Notes: generated by a model not told the origin, from the sequence alone. A DNA stretch of 64,000 nt from Croceimicrobium sp965658965 (GCA_965658965.1 CBFHVV010000006.1:1-64000); one strand, 5' to 3'. Positions 50,601 through 60,335 are shown, numbered from the stretch's first letter. Translations and numbers: made by a program.

Positions 50601-52976
50601 TTAAAAATTAAAATTCCAGGTTACAGAAGGTATGATAGTGCCAAAAATGGCAAGCTGCATAGCACGGGTATTAAAGCTTGGAGCCATTGCACCGTCGGGG
50701 GTAGGTGCTTGCTCGAAGTAAACCGAGTAGGCATTCCGACGAGCATAAACGTTATATAGACCGATCGACCACGAACTGTAAAACTTCTTATTAGGCTCTT
50801 TTTTAGGAGTGTAATTAGCGGATAGATCTAAACGGTGGTAATCGGGAATACGCAGGCTATTTCGGCTTCGATAAATGGGCACACTGTAATCTTCAAAAAC
50901 ATATCTCCCTTCAGGAGGAGTAATAGCCCTTCCTGTTTGGTAGGTGAAGTTCATACCTAAATCCCATTTTTCTGTGAGCTGGTAGTTAAGGACAAAGGAA
51001 ATATCGTGACGCTTATCGTAGTTGGCAGCATACCATTCTCCGGCGTTTATGGCCAAGCGAGGATCGTCATTCTCTACCTTTAATTCCGTTTTAGAAAGGG
51101 TGTAGCTCAGCCAACCACTAAGGCGCCCTTCGCGCTTACGCAGATAAAATTCTAAACCATAAGAGCGACCAATACCAGAAAGAATCTCCGTTTCAATGGT
51201 CTCATTAAAAATTAAGTCTGCGCCATTGCGATAATCCACAATATTGTTAAAGTCCTTGTAATAGCCTTCCAAGGAAACCTCGTAGCGGTTATTATCAAAG
51301 TTTTGAAAGTAACCTGCAGCCACTTGATTTACCGTAGCTGGCTTAATATAACGTCCTGCAGGGCGGTACAAATCTACGGGAGTGGGAGACGACGTATTGC
51401 TAATGAGATGAATGTATTGTCTTGTTCGATTGTAACTGGTTTTAATACTGCGCTGGTCATCTATGCGGTAATTAGCAGAAAATCTTGGCTCTAAGCCTTC
51501 AAGTCCATTGTAAGCCTGAACAATTTCGCCTGCTTGATAGTCCCTAACGCTAAGAACTTCATCGGCATTGGGTAGTTCTGGGTTAAGGTAGCTTCTAACT
51601 TTTTGTGCACCTAAATTGTAAAAAGAGGAATAGCGTAAACCATATTGTAAGGTCCATCGGGTACCTAGGTCTAATTCCTGGCTAAAGTAAATAGAAGGCT
51701 CCAAGGCAAACTCTTCTTGTAGAGCTAACTCTACATTACCCGTAATCTCGCCTGGTTTTAGGCGGTAGTACACTCCCTCCACACCAAACTCAATTTCATT
51801 CTTACTACTCAAGTAGTAGTTATATTGATTCTTGAAGTGGTAATCTTGAATGGTTGATTTTAAGCGGAAGTTAAACTCCGCATCTTCGGCCGTACCTAAG
51901 GTATAAGTGTAGTCGCTAAAAACAAAAGTGAAATTGGAAAATAGCTTATCGCTAAAAAGGTGATTCCATCGCAATGACCCGGTGGCATTCCCCCAATCAA
52001 AACCGAATAAATCATTAATTTCGAAAACATCACGACCAAAATAACCGCTTAGGTACAGTCGATCCTTATCACTAAAAATATAATTGAGTTTAGTGTTTAA
52101 GTCGTAAAAGTAAAGGGTGTTTTGGCTAATGGTTGAATCTGGACTTAGTCCTAAAAATATATCTGCATAAGAGCGTCGAGCCGCCACCATGAAAGCAGAT
52201 TTTTCTTTCTGGATTGGTCCTTCTAGCAGTAATCTACTAGATAGTAATCCGATTCCTCCAGTTCCACTAAACTCCTTATTGTTACCGTCCTTCTGACGAA
52301 CATCTACCACAGAGCTTAATCTGCCGCCGTAGCGAGCAGGAATACCTCCCTTATACAGCTTGACATCTTTGACCGCGTCGGCATTGAAAATTGAGAAAAA
52401 GCCAAAAAGGTGAGAAGAGTTGTATACCGGTGCTTCATCAAGTAGAATTAAATTCTGGTCGCTGTTTCCGCCTCTCACATTAAAGCCATTGGCCGCTTCA
52501 CCGATGGTGCTAATTCCTGGTAAAAGCGTGAGACTTCTTATAATATCAACTTCTCCTAAAAGGGCCGGCATTTTTTTAACGTCTTTCATGTCGAGCTCTA
52601 CCACACTCATTTCAACACTGCTAACATTTTGGTCTTGCCTTTCTGCGGTAACGGTTACTTCATTTAACTGAGTTGTATTTTCACTTAATTCAATATTCAT
52701 TTTTAGATCTTGCTGTAGATCTATTTTAAGGGTTTTTGTTTGGTAACCGATATACTGTACAGAAACCTCGTAAACTCTCGGCTTAAGGCTCAGTGAGTAA
52801 TAGCCATAAAGATTGGTGCTAGTTCCTTCTCCTAATTCGGGAATAACTACATTTACACCAATCAGTTCTTCACCAGTTTTTGCGTCCCTAATGTAGCCAC
52901 TAAATGTAAACTGAGTGTTTTGAGAAAAAGCAGAGAGACTGAAGCAGAGGAGGAGCAGGTTTATTAAAAATCGCAT
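50601..52976 (-). CDS. TonB-dependent receptor with carboxypeptidase-regulatory domain (DUF4249 partner)
   Basis: 791 residues. Signal peptide about 1-18, carboxypeptidase-regulatory-like domain (about 24-105: FSGYIRDAKTGEELIGVNVV ... KPRVYEVSVQYIGYQTKTL), TonB box LNEVTVTAE, plug (about 125-230: GFNVRGGNSDQNLILLDEAPVYNSSHLFG) and barrel ending in PSVTWNFNF. Receptor/DUF4249 pairs are a standard Bacteroidota uptake module of unknown substrate. Candidate promoter at 53060-53067. Confidence 0.88.
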   Translation of the reverse strand: MRFLINLLLLCFSLSAFSQNTQFTFSGYIRDAKTGEELIGVNVVIPELGEGTSTNLYGYYSLSLKPRVYEVSVQYIGYQTKTLKIDLQQDLKMNIELSENTTQLNEVTVTAERQDQNVSSVEMSVVELDMKDVKKMPALLGEVDIIRSLTLLPGISTIGEAANGFNVRGGNSDQNLILLDEAPVYNSSHLFGFFSIFNADAVKDVKLYKGGIPARYGGRLSSVVDVRQKDGNNKEFSGTGGIGLLSSRLLLEGPIQKEKSAFMVAARRSYADIFLGLSPDSTISQNTLYFYDLNTKLNYIFSDKDRLYLSGYFGRDVFEINDLFGFDWGNATGSLRWNHLFSDKLFSNFTFVFSDYTYTLGTAEDAEFNFRLKSTIQDYHFKNQYNYYLSSKNEIEFGVEGVYYRLKPGEITGNVELALQEEFALEPSIYFSQELDLGTRWTLQYGLRYSSFYNLGAQKVRSYLNPELPNADEVLSVRDYQAGEIVQAYNGLEGLEPRFSANYRIDDQRSIKTSYNRTRQYIHLISNTSSPTPVDLYRPAGRYIKPATVNQVAAGYFQNFDNNRYEVSLEGYYKDFNNIVDYRNGADLIFNETIETEILSGIGRSYGLEFYLRKREGRLSGWLSYTLSKTELKVENDDPRLAINAGEWYAANYDKRHDISFVLNYQLTEKWDLGMNFTYQTGRAITPPEGRYVFEDYSVPIYRSRNSLRIPDYHRLDLSANYTPKKEPNKKFYSSWSIGLYNVYARRNAYSVYFEQAPTPDGAMAPSFNTRAMQLAIFGTIIPSVTWNFNF

Positions 52977-53059
52977 TTTAACTAAGAATTAGCGCTTGAA
53001 GGAATAATTGGTCTTTAAAAAGAACTTACTTTTACCTTTTATGTTCTCTTTGAACACGG

Positions 53060-53067
53060 CAAAAGTA
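53060..53067 (-). promoter_or_regulatory. Candidate -7 promoter element for the receptor/DUF4249 operon
   Basis: TACTTTTG on the minus strand, leaving a leader of about 77 nt before the ATG at 52976. Confidence 0.5.
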
Positions 53068-53135
53068 ATGTTACCTATTGGTAGGCTAATATTTCTAAAG
53101 CCCTTTTTAACAAACTTTTAAGTAGGTCGTTTTCT

Positions 53136-55256
53136 ATGCAATATATTAAGGTAGTCAATAAGTTTAGATATCTGTTTTTACTCCTGATACTAGGCTTAGG
53201 CTTAGGGTTTTATAATCCAATTGGTAAAGAAGAAAAGAAGGATAAAGTAATCCTAAATCTCATTTATCAAGTTTTAAACTCCAATCATTTTTCGCCCCAA
53301 GATTTGAATGATGATTTCTCCCAAAAGGTATTTAATAATTTTTTAGAAAGCTTAGACTATAACAAGCGTTTTCTGTTAGCTAGTGATGTGGCAGAAATGG
53401 AGCAACATCGTACGGATATCGATGATCAAATTAGAATTGCTCAACTGGGCTTTTTTGAGATGTCCTACGCTATTTATGAGAAGCGCTATGCCGAGGTTAA
53501 GGGCTTCTACAAGGAAATATTGGCTCAACCTTTTGACCTAGAGCGCAAAGAAGTGTTTGAGACAGACGATGAGAAATTAGACTTCGTGAAAGACAGGGAA
53601 GAATTAAAGGATCGCTGGCGCAAATACTTCAAGTATAGAGTTCTTAATAGGCTGGATGAGATGCTTGATGAGGATAATGATTCTACTGCTGTAGAAGGGG
53701 AAGCGCCTTTAAGCTTACAAGAAATGGAGATTAAGGCGAGGGAGAAGGAGCTGGAATTGCATGAAGACTGGTTTAAGACCCTCGATGATATGGAACGTAT
53801 GGATTGGCTCTCTGCTTATCTAAATGCAATTACCCTGGTTTATGATCCACATACCCAGTATTTTGCTCCAGAGAAGAAAGAGGATTTTGAGATTAACATG
53901 ACTGGCCAATTACAAGGTATCGGTGCACAGCTTTCACAAAAAGGTGATTATGTTACAATTACTAAAGTTATAGTGGGCAGTCCCTGCTGGAAACAAGGCG
54001 ACTTAGAGGTAGGCGATAAAATATTAAAAGTTGAGCAAGAAGATGGTGAGGTCGTTGATTTGGTTGGCTTAAGTGTGCGGAAAGCGGTAACACATATTCG
54101 GGGTCCTAAAGGCACTGAGGTTAAGTTGACCGTACGTAAGCTCGACGGAACAAAAATGGTAATTCCTATTATTCGCGACATTGTAGAGCTGGAATCTACC
54201 TTCGCAAAATCGAGCTTAATTGGCGAAGGAGATAATAAAATAGGTTATATCCGATTGCCTAAATTCTATGTTGACTTTTACGGAGATTCCAATCACGACT
54301 GTGCCGAGGATGTAGAAAAAGAACTAGAAAAGCTAAAAAGAGAAAATGTAAGTGGGGTGATTCTTGACTTACGTAATAACGGAGGTGGAAGCTTGCAAAG
54401 TGTTATAGACATTGTAGGATTGTTCATTGACGAAGGTCCGGTAGTGCAAGTAAAGGCATCTGGGCGTAGACCCCAAGTATTGAGAGACCGCGACAATGGG
54501 GTAGTGTACGACGGCCCTCTAGTGGTAATGGTAAATCAGTTTAGTGCATCAGCTTCGGAAATTTTTGCTGCCGCCATTCAAGATTACAAACGCGGCCTCA
54601 TCATTGGCAGTCAGTCTACTTTTGGTAAAGGAACCGTACAGAATGTTGTAGATATGGATCGCGCGGTAAGTTTAACTTATAACGATTTAAAACCATTGGG
54701 AGCATTAAAGTTGACCATTCAAAAGTATTATCGAATTAATGGCGGAACCCCACAGTTGAAAGGCGTAAGGCCTGATATTGTACTGCCTGATAATTATATG
54801 TATATCCCTTCTGGAGAGAAGGAACAAGATTTTGCCTTGCCATATGATGAGATTGAAGAAGCCGAATATGAGGTATGGGGACCGGGAGTTAGTCAATATC
54901 CTAATCTGGTACACAAAAGTAAACTAAGAGTGGATACTACCGCTAAATTTGCGCTAATTGAGGAATATGCCCGTTGGATTAAAGAAGAAAGAGAAAACTC
55001 GGAGATTAATTTGAATCTCGATGGTTTTAGAAAAGAGCAACAAGACTACCGCGAGGAGGCTAAGAAGTATAAAGGTATGCGTCAGAGTTCTCAGCTTTTA
55101 ACGCTCAGTAATAACCAAGAAGATATTGAGGCAGTTGAGGCTAATGAGGAGGCCAAAACTAAAAATGAAAATTGGCATAAGGGCTTGCGCAAAGATTTGT
55201 ATTTATTTGAAGCGGTTCAGGTGCTAAGCGACTTAAGCGCGGTTTACGGTTCTTGA
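53136..55256 (+). CDS. prc: Carboxy-terminal processing protease (Prc/Tsp type, S41)
   Basis: 706 residues. N-terminal signal anchor (about 8-25), a Tsp-specific N-domain (NSNHFSPQDLNDDFSQKVFN ... LDYNKRFLLASDV), a PDZ domain (about 245-330; GQLQGIGAQLSQKGDYVTIT), the S41 core with NQFSASASEIFAAAIQDYKR (catalytic Ser) and STFGKGTVQNVV (catalytic Lys), and a DUF3340-type tail. It degrades or trims periplasmic proteins from their C-terminus. The following permease starts on its stop codon. Confidence 0.93.
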   Translation: MQYIKVVNKFRYLFLLLILGLGLGFYNPIGKEEKKDKVILNLIYQVLNSNHFSPQDLNDDFSQKVFNNFLESLDYNKRFLLASDVAEMEQHRTDIDDQIRIAQLGFFEMSYAIYEKRYAEVKGFYKEILAQPFDLERKEVFETDDEKLDFVKDREELKDRWRKYFKYRVLNRLDEMLDEDNDSTAVEGEAPLSLQEMEIKAREKELELHEDWFKTLDDMERMDWLSAYLNAITLVYDPHTQYFAPEKKEDFEINMTGQLQGIGAQLSQKGDYVTITKVIVGSPCWKQGDLEVGDKILKVEQEDGEVVDLVGLSVRKAVTHIRGPKGTEVKLTVRKLDGTKMVIPIIRDIVELESTFAKSSLIGEGDNKIGYIRLPKFYVDFYGDSNHDCAEDVEKELEKLKRENVSGVILDLRNNGGGSLQSVIDIVGLFIDEGPVVQVKASGRRPQVLRDRDNGVVYDGPLVVMVNQFSASASEIFAAAIQDYKRGLIIGSQSTFGKGTVQNVVDMDRAVSLTYNDLKPLGALKLTIQKYYRINGGTPQLKGVRPDIVLPDNYMYIPSGEKEQDFALPYDEIEEAEYEVWGPGVSQYPNLVHKSKLRVDTTAKFALIEEYARWIKEERENSEINLNLDGFRKEQQDYREEAKKYKGMRQSSQLLTLSNNQEDIEAVEANEEAKTKNENWHKGLRKDLYLFEAVQVLSDLSAVYGS

Positions 55257-56326
55257 GCACTTTTAGAAAAATAATTAAAGACCCTTTAGGAGCTATCGGA
55301 ATATCTATTATTCTGATAGCTTCTTTTTTAGCTCTATTTGCCTATCTAATTATCCCCGATAAGACCAGTAATGCTAACGCTATGAACCTTAGTATTGCCA
55401 ATCAAGACCCTGGTTTTAAGGCACAGTTTTTAGTGCTTCCTATCCAAGAGAATACTAAAAAATTAAAATTAAGTGATTGGTTCTTGGGTAAAGAAAAAAC
55501 TGCAGAACTCATTCCGATTAGTACGATTCGGCAAAGGGACTCTATGGTTTTTTATCGTCCTTTTCCAAGTAATGAGGGTTTAGAAAAGAAAGTGAATTTA
55601 GCCCCTTTCTATTCGCAAAATGAGATTGAAAGCAAACTGTACTTACAGGAAAGAGTTTTCTGGTTTGGTAGCGATCGTTTTGGGCGCGATATGCTAAGCC
55701 GTTTGGTTGTAGGAGCAAGAATATCGTTAATGGTAGGTTTTTTGGCCGTTTTTATCTCGCTGTTAATTGGGATACCCTTGGGGGCATTCGCGGCTTACTA
55801 TGGCTCATGGCCAGATAAGCTTATCATGTGGCTCATTAACGTTATTTGGTCTATACCAGGATTACTGATGGTAATTGCGATTACTTTGGCTTTAGGAAAA
55901 GGCTTTTGGCAAGTTTTCATTGCTATTGGTTTTACCATGTGGGTAGAAGTGGCTCGTGTTGTTCGAGGTCAGGTATTAAGTATTAAGGAAAAAGAATACA
56001 TTCAAGCTGCGAAGGTGCTTGGATTTAGTGATTTATATATTATTGTGAAGCATATTCTACCTAATATTCTAGCGCCTCTCATTGTTATTTCAGCAGCAAA
56101 CTTTGCTTCTGCGATTTTAATTGAAAGTGGTTTAAGTTTTTTGGGTATCGGTGCTCAGCCTCCAACGCCAACTTGGGGAACGATGATTAAAGATCATTAT
56201 TCTTATTTAATAATGGGTAAAGCCCATCTCGCTATAATACCGGGTCTTGCTATAATGCTGCTAGTTTTGGCTTTTATGCTTATTGGCAATGCTTTGCGCG
56301 ATGCCCTCGATGTACGCAAGACTTAA
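55253..56326 (+). CDS. OppC/DppC-type ABC transporter permease
   Basis: 357 residues from TTG 55253, which overlaps the TGA of the protease gene (TTGA). OppC-type: an N-terminal helix (about 13-35), then an unusually long extracytoplasmic insert (about 40-140) before FWFGSDRFGRDMLSRLVVGARIS, five further helices and the EAA motif EYIQAAKVLGFSDLYIIVKH. Such permeases import peptides or nickel with an OppB partner, ATPases and a binding protein, none of which is in the window. Translational coupling to a protease suggests, but does not prove, uptake of peptides it releases. Confidence 0.88.
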   Translation: MSTFRKIIKDPLGAIGISIILIASFLALFAYLIIPDKTSNANAMNLSIANQDPGFKAQFLVLPIQENTKKLKLSDWFLGKEKTAELIPISTIRQRDSMVFYRPFPSNEGLEKKVNLAPFYSQNEIESKLYLQERVFWFGSDRFGRDMLSRLVVGARISLMVGFLAVFISLLIGIPLGAFAAYYGSWPDKLIMWLINVIWSIPGLLMVIAITLALGKGFWQVFIAIGFTMWVEVARVVRGQVLSIKEKEYIQAAKVLGFSDLYIIVKHILPNILAPLIVISAANFASAILIESGLSFLGIGAQPPTPTWGTMIKDHYSYLIMGKAHLAIIPGLAIMLLVLAFMLIGNALRDALDVRKT

Positions 56327-56916
56327 AACTGCCAGCGGAAACTAATGTTATTAGAGCCAATTTGCACTTTTTCTAGAATAGGGATTAAGATGCTACTTTC
56401 ATGGCTAGCGTGCATGTAATACATGATGCTATCAAAAATCAATAAAAAGGCCCCGTTTACAATCACTGCTTTGCCAAAGCCGTTTAGACGAGCTTTTTGA
56501 TCACTGTTTTTTGATCTTTCCATTAGGTAAGCACCGCCTAACATATAGCCAAGATCAAGTGCCGAATTGAAGAGAAGTATTTTTGAGATCTTATTTTGCT
56601 CTAAGATACTTTCGGTTAAGCTCAAATCTGCGGAAGCGCTGATACTACCGTAATAACCAAAACCAGCAATGGCGAGATTTACTGCATTCCAGGCAAGGTT
56701 CATTTGGTGATAAGCCTTAGTTTCTGGATTTGCTGCTTGTAGTTTGAAGCTAGAGACAGCCATGTTTCCTAAAGCCCATGAGCCTAAAATTAACATGCCT
56801 TTTTGATTGTAATCTAAGCGTTGCTGATTAAAGCTTAGTAAGTCTACACTGCCTTGTGCACTGGCGTAGATGCCAATAAATAGGAGACAAAAGAAGCTGA
56901 GCCATTTCATTTTCAT
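56323..56916 (-). CDS. Small membrane protein, DUF6992-like
   Basis: 197 residues from ATG 56916, which leaves a 10-bp gap to aat; a longer frame would run into it. Signal peptide (MKMKWLSFFCLLFIGIYASA), then FNQQRLDYNQKGMLILGSWALGN, TKAYHQMNLAWNAVNLAIAGFGYYG and a further two hydrophobic helices, a pattern I link, with reserve, to the Bacteroidota DUF6992 family. No known activity. Its end overlaps the permease stop by 4 bp on the opposite strand. Confidence 0.6.
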   Translation of the reverse strand: MKMKWLSFFCLLFIGIYASAQGSVDLLSFNQQRLDYNQKGMLILGSWALGNMAVSSFKLQAANPETKAYHQMNLAWNAVNLAIAGFGYYGSISASADLSLTESILEQNKISKILLFNSALDLGYMLGGAYLMERSKNSDQKARLNGFGKAVIVNGAFLLIFDSIMYYMHASHESSILIPILEKVQIGSNNISFRWQF

Positions 56917-56926
56917 TGTAGAAACT

Positions 56927-57616
56927 TTAATTCCTAAACACCTCTTCCAAGTCAAGGTTCTCATGAATGGCTAACTCTAATTCATCCATAAAGCGCATTC
57001 TAGGCATTGGGTAGGCACCTAGGCTGGCTAAATATTTATTGTAAACCTGGCAGTCAATAATACGGAAGCCCCAATGCTGTAGTCTTTTACATAGGCTTAT
57101 AAAGGCAATTTTCCCAGCATTGCTTTCCTTCGAAAACATCGATTCACCCATAAAGCATGAGCCGATAACAACACCATAAAGTCCTCCAACTAATTTGTTT
57201 TCGCGCCAAGCTTCAACGCTTACCGCTTCGCCTAGTTCATGTAGTTTTAAAAAGGCCTTAATATGGTCGTCTGTAATCCACGTGCCGTGTTGATTACTGC
57301 GTTTTATTTGCTGACAATGGAGTAATACATCTTTAAAGGCTGTGTTGAAACGAATCTCAAACTTCTTTTGGTTAAGCAAGTTACGGGAGCTTTTAGTGAT
57401 GTTAACCTCATTGGGTCTCAGTACCATGCGCTCTAAAGGGTTCCACCATAATAACTCGTTGTCGGGATCGTTCCAAGGGAATATTCCCATCCGATAAGCC
57501 TTCTGTAATCGGCGGTAGTCTAAATCTCCTCCCACGGCTACAATACTGTCTTCCTTATCCCAATCACTAGCTTCTGGAAACCACAGGAAGTCTTTATCTA
57601 ACTCAAATATTGGCAT
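56927..57616 (-). CDS. aat: Leucyl/phenylalanyl-tRNA-protein transferase
   Basis: 229 residues, normal length. Landmarks: FPEASDWDKEDSIVAVGGDLDYRRL, YRMGIFPW, LLWWNPLERMVL, NQHGTWITDDHIKAFLKLHE, GGLYGVVIGSCFMGESMFS, and IDCQVYNKYLASLGAYPMPR. It attaches Leu or Phe to N-terminal Arg or Lys, marking proteins for ClpAP under the N-end rule. One-base overlap (TAATG) with the AtoE-like gene upstream. Confidence 0.96.
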   Translation of the reverse strand: MPIFELDKDFLWFPEASDWDKEDSIVAVGGDLDYRRLQKAYRMGIFPWNDPDNELLWWNPLERMVLRPNEVNITKSSRNLLNQKKFEIRFNTAFKDVLLHCQQIKRSNQHGTWITDDHIKAFLKLHELGEAVSVEAWRENKLVGGLYGVVIGSCFMGESMFSKESNAGKIAFISLCKRLQHWGFRIIDCQVYNKYLASLGAYPMPRMRFMDELELAIHENLDLEEVFRN

Positions 57617-59001
57617 TAGAACATTAATAGGCTAATGGTAAAAATAAGAAATCCCGCCAGCATGATTAGGAGGGTGTAGGGTATAATTTCTCTTGCCTTT
57701 AATCCTGTGATTGCTAATAGGGGGAGGGCCCAAAAGGGCTGCATCATATTAGTTAATTGGTCGCCATAGGCTAAAGCCATAACTGCTTTGCCTAAGGGGA
57801 TTTCTAAGCGGAGCGCTGTTTCTATTAAAACAGTTCCTTGAATGGCCCATTGCCCACCACCACTAGGGACGAATACATTAACCAATGCTGCACTAAAAAG
57901 ACTAAGAATGGGGAAGCTAAGAGGACTAGCAATACTGCTAAAAAATTCACTCAATTGCGATATCAATCCGCTGTTGCTCATCAAACCCATTATTCCAAAA
58001 TAAAGCGGAAACTGTATTAAAATCCCACCTGCTCCGCCAATGGCTTGATCAAGAGCACCTAAAAAGGAGTTGATACTGCCGTGTAAAAGAAAACAAAGGC
58101 CTAAGAGGCTGAGGTTTATGAAGTTAAGAGACATAAACGATAGGTCTGTGGCACGGAAGATAATCATCAAGTTAAGGGCCAGTATTGCGGCACCAATTGC
58201 TCGTCCGAAGTATTTAGAGAAGTCAAGTTTCTCCGCGCCACGGAGCCTTGTTTCTCTGCTTAAAGAAGCCGCTTCTTTAATAGGAAAAATATGGTCTGAT
58301 ATTCCTCGGTTGAATTTTGCTAATAGGTATAAGAGACTAGGTAGTAAAATTAATAGCGCTAGTGAGCAAGCGAGGTTCATGGGGCTTAAAATTGTCTCAG
58401 CAATACTAATACTAAGGGGTAATTTGTGGCTGTATGCCCCTAGGTCGATACCTTGCATTAACTCTTTTAAATGAAGTTCTTCGGCCACTTTTAAAGGAGC
58501 ACTGCCACTAAAACCGCCATGCCATACCATCAGGCCAGAATATCCTGCTGCACCCAAAATACCATAGTTAAAGTTTTGGTTTTGGCGACTAAGTTTTAAA
58601 CCGGCTTTTTGAGCGAAAATGGCTCCGAAAACTAAGCCCAGACCCCAATTAAAAAAGGAAACGAGTATACTGAAGAAACAAACCATAGCTGCAAGTGCAG
58701 CTGGACTTTCTACTAAATTAAGCAGCTTGTTTATAAGTCTTTTAATGGCTGGTGCCAGTGCTAAGCTATGTCCTAATACTAGGATTAGCATCATCTGCAC
58801 CATAAAAACAAGAAGAGGGGCTTGCCAAAGCCCCTCTATCCAATAATCAATTGAGTTTGTGAAATTTTGGCTAAAACTGTTTGCACCGAATAGCCAAACT
58901 AAGGAAAAGGCAATTAAGCTTAATACTAATGCAATAGATAAAGGACTCGGTAATAAGTACCGGAAAGCCCCTTCGAAGCTCTTTGCAAAACTTTTAGCCA
59001 T
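57616..59001 (-). CDS. Short-chain fatty acid transporter, AtoE-like
   Basis: 461 residues with about 12 hydrophobic segments. The family pattern of AtoE/TIGR00366 is visible: LVFMVQMMLILVLGHSLA, FFNWGLGLVFGAIFAQ, GAAGYSGLMVWHGGFSGSAP, VNVFVPSGGGQWAIQG and YGDQLTNMMQPFWALPLLAI. By family it imports short-chain fatty acids such as acetoacetate or butyrate. No fatty-acid degradation genes are nearby; it sits between DUF3127 (14 bp) and aat (1-bp overlap). Confidence 0.85.
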   Translation of the reverse strand: MAKSFAKSFEGAFRYLLPSPLSIALVLSLIAFSLVWLFGANSFSQNFTNSIDYWIEGLWQAPLLVFMVQMMLILVLGHSLALAPAIKRLINKLLNLVESPAALAAMVCFFSILVSFFNWGLGLVFGAIFAQKAGLKLSRQNQNFNYGILGAAGYSGLMVWHGGFSGSAPLKVAEELHLKELMQGIDLGAYSHKLPLSISIAETILSPMNLACSLALLILLPSLLYLLAKFNRGISDHIFPIKEAASLSRETRLRGAEKLDFSKYFGRAIGAAILALNLMIIFRATDLSFMSLNFINLSLLGLCFLLHGSINSFLGALDQAIGGAGGILIQFPLYFGIMGLMSNSGLISQLSEFFSSIASPLSFPILSLFSAALVNVFVPSGGGQWAIQGTVLIETALRLEIPLGKAVMALAYGDQLTNMMQPFWALPLLAITGLKAREIIPYTLLIMLAGFLIFTISLLMF

Positions 59002-59015
59002 TTCCCCTTAATGCC

Positions 59016-59414
59016 TTAAAACGGTAAATCGTCTTCGGCATCATCATTTAAAGGAGCCATAGTAGGTGCATTGCCAAAGCTACTGCTTGCGGCGGGCGAC
59101 GCACCAGAATTCTCTGCAGAGTTAGATGGCGCAGGGCTGCTATTCATTCGGTCTATTTTCCAACCGTTTATGGTATTAAAGTATTTTACTTCCCCCTGTG
59201 GAGAAGTCCATTCCCTCCCGCGCAGGTTAATGCCGATATTAACTTTTTCACCTTCACGAAAGCCATCCAAAAGGTCAGTCTTATCTTGTACGAATTCGAT
59301 ACTAATATGCTGAGGATACTGCTCCTCTGTGGTTACAACAATTTCTCTTTTTCTAAATTTAGCACTGATTTCTTGAGTGCTTCCAATCCGCTTTACAATT
59401 CCGGATACTTCCAT
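59016..59414 (-). CDS. DUF3127 OB-fold-like protein with an SSB-like acidic tail
   Basis: 132 residues. The N-terminal about 85 residues (MEVSGIVKRIGSTQEISAKF ... EQYPQHISIEFVQDKTDLLDG ... REWTSPQGEVKYFNTINGWK) are DUF3127, an OB-type fold. A disordered Ser/Ala/Pro linker follows and the last residues are NDDAEDDLPF, closely like the DDDIPF tip by which single-stranded DNA-binding protein recruits partners. Cytoplasmic. It may bind single-stranded nucleic acid or compete for SSB partners. It lies 1 bp after the flavin reductase gene. Confidence 0.8.
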   Translation of the reverse strand: MEVSGIVKRIGSTQEISAKFRKREIVVTTEEQYPQHISIEFVQDKTDLLDGFREGEKVNIGINLRGREWTSPQGEVKYFNTINGWKIDRMNSSPAPSNSAENSGASPAASSSFGNAPTMAPLNDDAEDDLPF

Positions 59415-59415
59415 C

Positions 59416-60318
59416 TTATATTCTATTTAATTTATCACACAATAAAGCTTTCCAAGCTTTAATTACTTTGTTATTATCTAAAAGCTCTTTGGCGTATTGA
59501 TGCAAGGCCTCTCGCGCTTCCATGCCGTCGCTAGAACTATTAAAAATTTCTTTGATTCTATAGTTTTCTGCAAATTCCTCTAATTCCTGCTGATTAGGTA
59601 ACCTCTCGATATTCCCCAGTTTTCCTAAATCATTACCGTTTAAAAATACGCTGTTGCGGATGCGAGGTGGAATTTGATCAATACCTATACCTTTAGTTAG
59701 AATCGGTTTTTCAACTTCAAATAAAGCGTCGCCACTGGCACGACAGTACCAATCGCCCCCCATACGAGCAACTAAATCTAATTTGGTGCTATCGGTAATC
59801 CCCTTATCATTAAACATATCTTCGTCAACATGCATCCGCAGTACTTCACACATAATGAGGTTACCAGCACCCCCTTCATCTCCAAGAGCAACTATGTCGG
59901 TTACTTTACATTCAAATTGCACCGGTGATTCTTTTACACGGAAAGGAGCAACAAGATCAGATTCAATGGGAGTTAGGCCTGCTTTTATAAATTCATTGGT
60001 GCCCGTTTCATATTCGGTAGATGCCAGAGACATTTGTTGTACAATATCAAAGTTAACGACATTGATAACTACTTCACGGGTAGACTCGGCGTTGTGCAAA
60101 GTGTCTTTGGTAGTATTATTGCGAACCCGTCTTGCAGGAGAAAAAATTAAAACTGGCGGGTTAGAGCTGAAAACATTGAAATAGCTGAAGGGACTTAAAT
60201 TTGCATTTCCTTCAGAATCAATTGTGCTAGCAAAAGCTATGGGGCGTGGGCCAACTGCCGCAAGCAAATGCCCGTGGGCCTCTTTACTTGGAAGTTCCTT
60301 TAAATCGAATGATTTCAT
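59416..60318 (-). CDS. Flavin reductase family protein (flavoredoxin-like)
   Basis: 300 residues. The split-barrel flavin-binding domain (about 15-190) is recognisable: AAVGPRPIAFASTIDSEGNA, NLSPFSYFNVFSSNPPVLIF, VVINVVNFDIVQQMS and ESPVQFECKV. It has an extra C-terminal helical region (about 220-300) common to the Bacteroidota form. By family it binds FMN and reduces flavins or has an unknown redox role. Promoter at 60336-60343; the downstream DUF3127, AtoE-like and aat genes may share its transcript. Confidence 0.85.
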   Translation of the reverse strand: MKSFDLKELPSKEAHGHLLAAVGPRPIAFASTIDSEGNANLSPFSYFNVFSSNPPVLIFSPARRVRNNTTKDTLHNAESTREVVINVVNFDIVQQMSLASTEYETGTNEFIKAGLTPIESDLVAPFRVKESPVQFECKVTDIVALGDEGGAGNLIMCEVLRMHVDEDMFNDKGITDSTKLDLVARMGGDWYCRASGDALFEVEKPILTKGIGIDQIPPRIRNSVFLNGNDLGKLGNIERLPNQQELEEFAENYRIKEIFNSSSDGMEAREALHQYAKELLDNNKVIKAWKALLCDKLNRI

Positions 60319-60335
60319 GTTTAAAATATGAGCAG

